The position numbers were made by a program, and so were the translations under genes. This document shows positions 40,699-43,447 of a stretch of DNA of 43,447 nucleotides, piece after piece. How positions within the stretch are numbered: position 1 is the stretch's first letter; each line of letters opens with the position of its first letter. The notes beneath the pieces are model-generated. The model had not been told where the DNA came from. It saw only the letters and a list, made by a program, of their open reading frames with translations, and searched no databases. Origin of the DNA: a virus; IMG/VR virus record IMGVR_UViG_3300047558_000119, positions 1 to 43,447 of that record; one strand, given 5' to 3'.

Positions 40699-41178
40699 AT
40701 GCAAACCGTAACCCTCAACCTCTACACCATCACCGAGCTGGACGACAAAGCCAAGGAGCGCGCCCGCGATTGGTGGCGCAGCACTGGCGAATTGTTTTGG
40801 TGCGATGAAGCACGCGAAAGCATCGAGGCATTTTGCGAGCACTTCGGCGCAAAGCTGACCGAATGGAGCGTGTCACCTTATGCGCCTTACCACTTTGCAA
40901 CCAACGCAGAGCAACGACATTTTCGCGGGGTCAAGCTGTCGGACTTCAAGCGCGACCACATGCCAACGGGCTATTGCGTCGACTGCGCACTGTGGCAAAC
41001 CTTTTATGACGTGTTCAAGCGCACGGGCGACGCCAAAGCGGCATTTGTGGAAGCCCTGCACGAAGGTTTCAAGGACTGGCGCAACGACATGGAGGGCCAG
41101 CTTGAAGACGACTACATCGACGAGCACCTGAGCGCCAACGATTACCAATTCACAGCGGACGGGCGTTTTTACCGATGA
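40699..41178 (+). CDS. Conserved phage protein, 159 residues, unknown
   Basis: Starts MQTVTLNLYTITELDDKAKE, followed by RARDWWRS, a signature seen in many small phage and prophage proteins without assigned function. Rich in aromatic residues with several Cys (GYCVDCALW). The stop overlaps the next ATG. A possible role in host takeover is only inferred from its block. Confidence 0.75.
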   Translation: MQTVTLNLYTITELDDKAKERARDWWRSTGELFWCDEARESIEAFCEHFGAKLTEWSVSPYAPYHFATNAEQRHFRGVKLSDFKRDHMPTGYCVDCALWQTFYDVFKRTGDAKAAFVEALHEGFKDWRNDMEGQLEDDYIDEHLSANDYQFTADGRFYR

Positions 41179-41267
41179 ACAAACGCCGACGCACCGAAGC
41201 CGCCTTTGTGGTGGCTTTGCTTTTGATTCCCCTCTGTCTTTACATCATCAAGGAGCTAACCAAATGA
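41175..41267 (+). CDS. 30-residue membrane peptide
   Basis: Reads MNKRRRTEAAFVVALLLIPL, then CLYIIKELTK. A basic N-terminus precedes one membrane segment (about residues 10-24). Its ATG overlaps the previous stop, and its own stop overlaps the next ATG, so it is coupled on both sides. Confidence 0.55.
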   Translation: MNKRRRTEAAFVVALLLIPLCLYIIKELTK

Positions 41268-41434
41268 AAACCTACCGCATCAAAGCCAGCTATATGACTT
41301 ACCTCACCGCAGAGATTCAAGCCGAGAGCCAAGAAGAAGCCGAGCGCATCGCTCACGACATGGACGGTGGCGAATTTACCGACGACGGGTCGATGGACTG
41401 GAATATCGACAGTGTGGACGAGGTGAAGCCATGA
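41264..41434 (+). CDS. 56-residue acidic protein, unknown
   Basis: Starts MKTYRIKASYMTYLTAEIQA, then ESQEEAERIAHDMDGGEF and an acidic end. The fold resembles small phage proteins with a beta strand followed by a helix rich in AEA/EEA. AAGGAG lies 12-15 bases before the ATG inside the preceding gene. Coupled to the next gene by ATGA. Confidence 0.6.
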   Translation: MKTYRIKASYMTYLTAEIQAESQEEAERIAHDMDGGEFTDDGSMDWNIDSVDEVKP

Positions 41435-41703
41435 GCGCCCGCACTTGGACCCTAAACCCAGCCCGCAGCACCCGTGTGGACCTGATCGACGACCAGAACG
41501 GGCACGCCGTCGGAGAAATCGTTTGGGTCGACGTGCGCAACCCAGCCGACGCCCGCCTCATCGTTGCAGCGCCTGAGCTGCTGGACGCCTTGCTCAAGGC
41601 GTTGCCGTTTGTGGAAGACCACGAAGGGAGCGACGTTTACAAAGCTGGAGCCGTCGCCAGTGCGTTGCAGCAAATCCGTGCAGCAATCAACAAAGCAACC
41701 TAA
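41431..41703 (+). CDS. Phage protein with ARLIVAAPELL motif
   Basis: A 90-residue protein. DARLIVAAPELLDALLKALP is a motif I have seen repeatedly in phage and prophage hypothetical proteins of this size. The N-terminal part is strand-like (LNPARSTRVDLIDDQNG). Its ATG overlaps the previous stop. Function unknown. Confidence 0.75.
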   Translation: MSARTWTLNPARSTRVDLIDDQNGHAVGEIVWVDVRNPADARLIVAAPELLDALLKALPFVEDHEGSDVYKAGAVASALQQIRAAINKAT

Positions 41704-41720
41704 CCCGCAGGAGTTTTGCC

Positions 41721-41912
41721 ATGCTAGTAATGACCCCCCAACAAGCAGCCGCCACCGCTCAAGCAATCCGCGAGGCCCGCACCCTTGCCGGTTACGTCAG
41801 ACTGTTGGCACGTTCAAGCCGCACAAAATTGCCGCCTGCCATGGCAGCCCAAGCCGCTCGGCTTTCCGCTGCGCTTCACGCCATGGACAGCACCAAGCAA
41901 TCGACCGCCTAG
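41721..41912 (+). CDS. Small Ala-rich protein, unknown
   Basis: A 63-residue helical protein starting MLVMTPQQAAATAQAIREAR. CAGGAG precedes the ATG. Basic middle (RLLARSSRTKLPP). It is the last gene before the terminator of the plus-strand block. No family recognised. Confidence 0.65.
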   Translation: MLVMTPQQAAATAQAIREARTLAGYVRLLARSSRTKLPPAMAAQAARLSAALHAMDSTKQSTA

Positions 41913-41937
41913 CCTTTCGCTGTGCTTCACACCTTCG

Positions 41938-41961
41938 ACCCAGCCGCGCGCTGGGTTTTTT
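41938..41961 (+). terminator. Rho-independent terminator of the plus-strand block
   Basis: ACCCAGC (41938-41944) pairs with GCTGGGT (41950-41956) around a five-base loop, followed by T6 (41956-41961). It ends the block starting at 39882 and protects the iteron region and the convergent operon from transcription. Confidence 0.85.
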
Positions 41962-42050
41962 CTTGCCCGCTTTTTGCCCGTCGAGCTGCAACCAATCAAC
42001 CCTCACCCAGCAGCGCATTCACGTGCTCACCCGCAGGCTCAAAAGCGGGA

Positions 42051-42204
42051 GGTATCAAGGTATCACCCTTATAGGGGGGTGATACCACTGATACCAAATA
42101 CCTGCGTCGCTGATACCGCCCTGATACCAACTGATACCAAATAGCCGAACCCCGCATAAACACTAGGGTTTCGAGGTATCAACCCCACTGATACCAGCTG
42201 ATAC
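42051..42204. repeat. GATACC iteron array, candidate replication origin
   Basis: Nine perfect copies of TGATACC or its complement GGTATCA plus one partial copy occur in about 150 bases. TGATACC is at 42080, 42089, 42111, 42122, 42132 and 42189 (partial at 42199); GGTATCA is at 42051, 42059 and 42175. Many are spaced 8-11 bases, about one helical turn. GGTATCACCC (42059-42068) and GGGTGATACC (42077-42086) form a ten-base inverted repeat. Next to a helicase gene and between convergent operons, this fits an iteron-type origin or a replication-protein binding site. Confidence 0.65.
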
Positions 42205-42209
42205 AAAGG

Positions 42210-43447
42210 CTAAAACTCGCTGTGCCGGTTCTCATAGTGCGTTTTCCCATCACCGAGCCTATATTGACCCGATTGTTGGTAGATGAGGCCCGCTTTTCTG
42301 AGCGACCCGATGTAGCGCTTAATCGTTGGCTTGGATGCCGACTCGGCTTTGTCGAGTATTTCTTGGTAGCGCATGCCGCCGCTGACTGAATCACGGATGA
42401 GGTCGATGATTTCCAGCTCGCCGTCCTTGAGCTTGGACATTGGGTCGGCTTTGGCTGGCGTCGCTTCTTCGACGTAGCACGTGGTCAGCAGCTGCCCGAA
42501 GTTGCTCAGGCCGAGGTTGACTTTGGTCAGGTTGAACCCGTAGACGTCGCCTTTGCCGTCGAGGTCGCGCTGTTTGGTGACCTTGAACTCCTTTGGGCCA
42601 CCGTTCTGTGGGTCGCTTACCTCAATCTCTGTGTCGGTGGCTGCTCGCAGTGCTGAGCTTCCGCGTGCACCGCGGCTCTGGTCCTTGCCGGTGTGGTGGA
42701 TGAACATGATGTGGGCGCTGGTGCGGTCCTTAATCATGTCGCTGTGCTGAACCAAGACGCCCATGTCTTTGGTGGCGTTCTCGTCGCCGCCGCCCATCGC
42801 ACGGGCCAGCGTGTCCACCACGATGAGCGCAATAGTCACCCCGAAGCTGCGCTCGATGGCCGTCGTCGTGTCCACGATGGCTTTGGTGTCGCCGTTCTCG
42901 TCGAATATGTCGATGGGGCAGTCCGTGATGAACAGATGCTCCAGCTTGGTGTTGAGCTTTTCAGCCAGCGCTCGGCTGCGGTTTTGGATTGACTTGGGGC
43001 TTTCGGCTGCGAGGTACAGGACCGCGCCGCGCTTTACCTGCCTGCCAAACCACGGCATGCCAATGCTGATATGCGCCGCCATGTCCAGCACAAGAAATGA
43101 TTTACCGGTGTTGCTGTCGCCGTAGACCACGGACATGGTGCGCTCGATGAGCATGCCTTCGACCAACTCAGCCGGCGGCTCCCAATCCGGCAGGTTGCTG
43201 GCCTGCACGAAGTTGAGCAGCTGCATCTCCACGCCGTCAGCTGCCGAGGATTGCTCGGTAGCTGGGGCTTGATACCCTTCGTCGAACTCAGTCAAGGCTG
43301 GGGCAGGCGTCGTGCCGTCGTCGGGGAATTCCACGTCGTCGCCATCGTCCACGGCTACCGGCTGCGGCTTGGCCAGCGGGCCGCCCGACAGGACTTGCAG
43401 CGCTTTGGCTGTGTTCAGGCGGCGGCCCATGTCGGCCATCATGTCTG
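42210..43447 (-). CDS. Primase-helicase, C-terminal RepA-like helicase half (runs off the right end)
   Basis: The frame is open from the right edge; the first ATG is at 43442. Walker A GDSNTGKSF (about residues 109-117 from that ATG), Walker B IALIVVDTL, then IMFIHHTGKDQSRGARGSSA form a RecA-fold ATPase of the RepA/hexameric helicase group (AAA_25). The C-terminal 80 residues look like winged-helix DNA-binding (YQEILDKAESASKPTIKRYI). The gene ends six bases from the iteron array. It continues the primase half at 1-1004 if the junction has one duplicated base. No clear ribosome site precedes ATG 43442 within the available bases. Confidence 0.85.
   Translation of the reverse strand, partial: DMMADMGRRLNTAKALQVLSGGPLAKPQPVAVDDGDDVEFPDDGTTPAPALTEFDEGYQAPATEQSSAADGVEMQLLNFVQASNLPDWEPPAELVEGMLIERTMSVVYGDSNTGKSFLVLDMAAHISIGMPWFGRQVKRGAVLYLAAESPKSIQNRSRALAEKLNTKLEHLFITDCPIDIFDENGDTKAIVDTTTAIERSFGVTIALIVVDTLARAMGGGDENATKDMGVLVQHSDMIKDRTSAHIMFIHHTGKDQSRGARGSSALRAATDTEIEVSDPQNGGPKEFKVTKQRDLDGKGDVYGFNLTKVNLGLSNFGQLLTTCYVEEATPAKADPMSKLKDGELEIIDLIRDSVSGGMRYQEILDKAESASKPTIKRYIGSLRKAGLIYQQSGQYRLGDGKTHYENRHSEF

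Noticed and set aside
42051-42204. CRISPR array
   Set aside because: The repeats are only 7-9 bases, occur on both strands and are spaced about 10 bases, so they are iterons rather than CRISPR repeats and spacers.
1-43447. Insertion sequences or transposases
   Set aside because: No transposase motif or terminal inverted repeat with target duplication was seen.

Overview
This window looks like a complete or nearly complete genome of a temperate, short-tailed (podovirus-type) bacteriophage. The evidence is a T7-type adaptor and nozzle pair, a portal, scaffold, capsid and terminase set, three probable internal virion proteins plus one giant polyvalent virion protein, and a lysis cassette. A repressor/Cro-type switch, an excisionase-like gene, a tyrosine integrase and a tRNA gene point to lysogeny. 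G+C content is fairly high. Ala/Gly-rich proteins, dense ATGA-coupled small genes and families common in phages of Burkholderiales and freshwater bacteria suggest a betaproteobacterial host, but that is inference. The two window ends fall inside one primase-helicase gene: the left end carries its primase half and the right end its helicase half. The molecule is therefore probably circular or circularly permuted and was opened at an arbitrary point.

Layout. (1) 9485 leftwards to 1, then round the junction from 43447 to 42210: the early operon on the minus strand. It starts with a small Cro-like gene, followed by RuvC-like resolvase, YqaJ-type exonuclease, DUF2303 protein, SSB-like protein, many coupled small genes (several encoding single-pass membrane peptides), a DUF3310 protein, an HTH protein and the primase-helicase. 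(2) 9486-9619: divergent switch with operator-like dyads and an almost leaderless cro-type promoter. (3) 9620-11275, plus strand: repressor, excisionase-like gene and integrase. (4) 11272-12073: a convergent DNA-binding protein gene, a repeat-rich stretch that may be attP, and a complete tRNA-Val(CAC) gene. (5) 39746 leftwards to 12084: the late operon. In transcription order it has terminase small subunit, two polyglycine tail fibres, a fibre-associated protein, two small genes, terminase large subunit, portal, scaffold, major capsid protein, adaptor, nozzle, a cupin-SET fusion protein, three internal virion proteins, a 2316-residue polyvalent protein, then spanin-like, holin-like and M15 peptidase lysis genes. 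(6) 39882-41961: a plus-strand block of eight small genes closed by a good intrinsic terminator. (7) 42051-42204: a dense array of GATACC iterons between the two convergent operons, the best candidate for a replication origin.

How it works together (inference). The phage seems to bring its own primase-helicase and iteron origin but no recognisable DNA polymerase, so it would rely on host polymerase. Recombination proteins (exonuclease, resolvase, SSB-like) support replication and packaging. Integrase plus excisionase-like protein move it in and out of the host chromosome. The repressor may act through sites containing TTGTATGACGC that overlap the -10 element of leftward promoters. The most unusual protein is the virion-module fusion of a cupin with a SET-type lysine methyltransferase domain.
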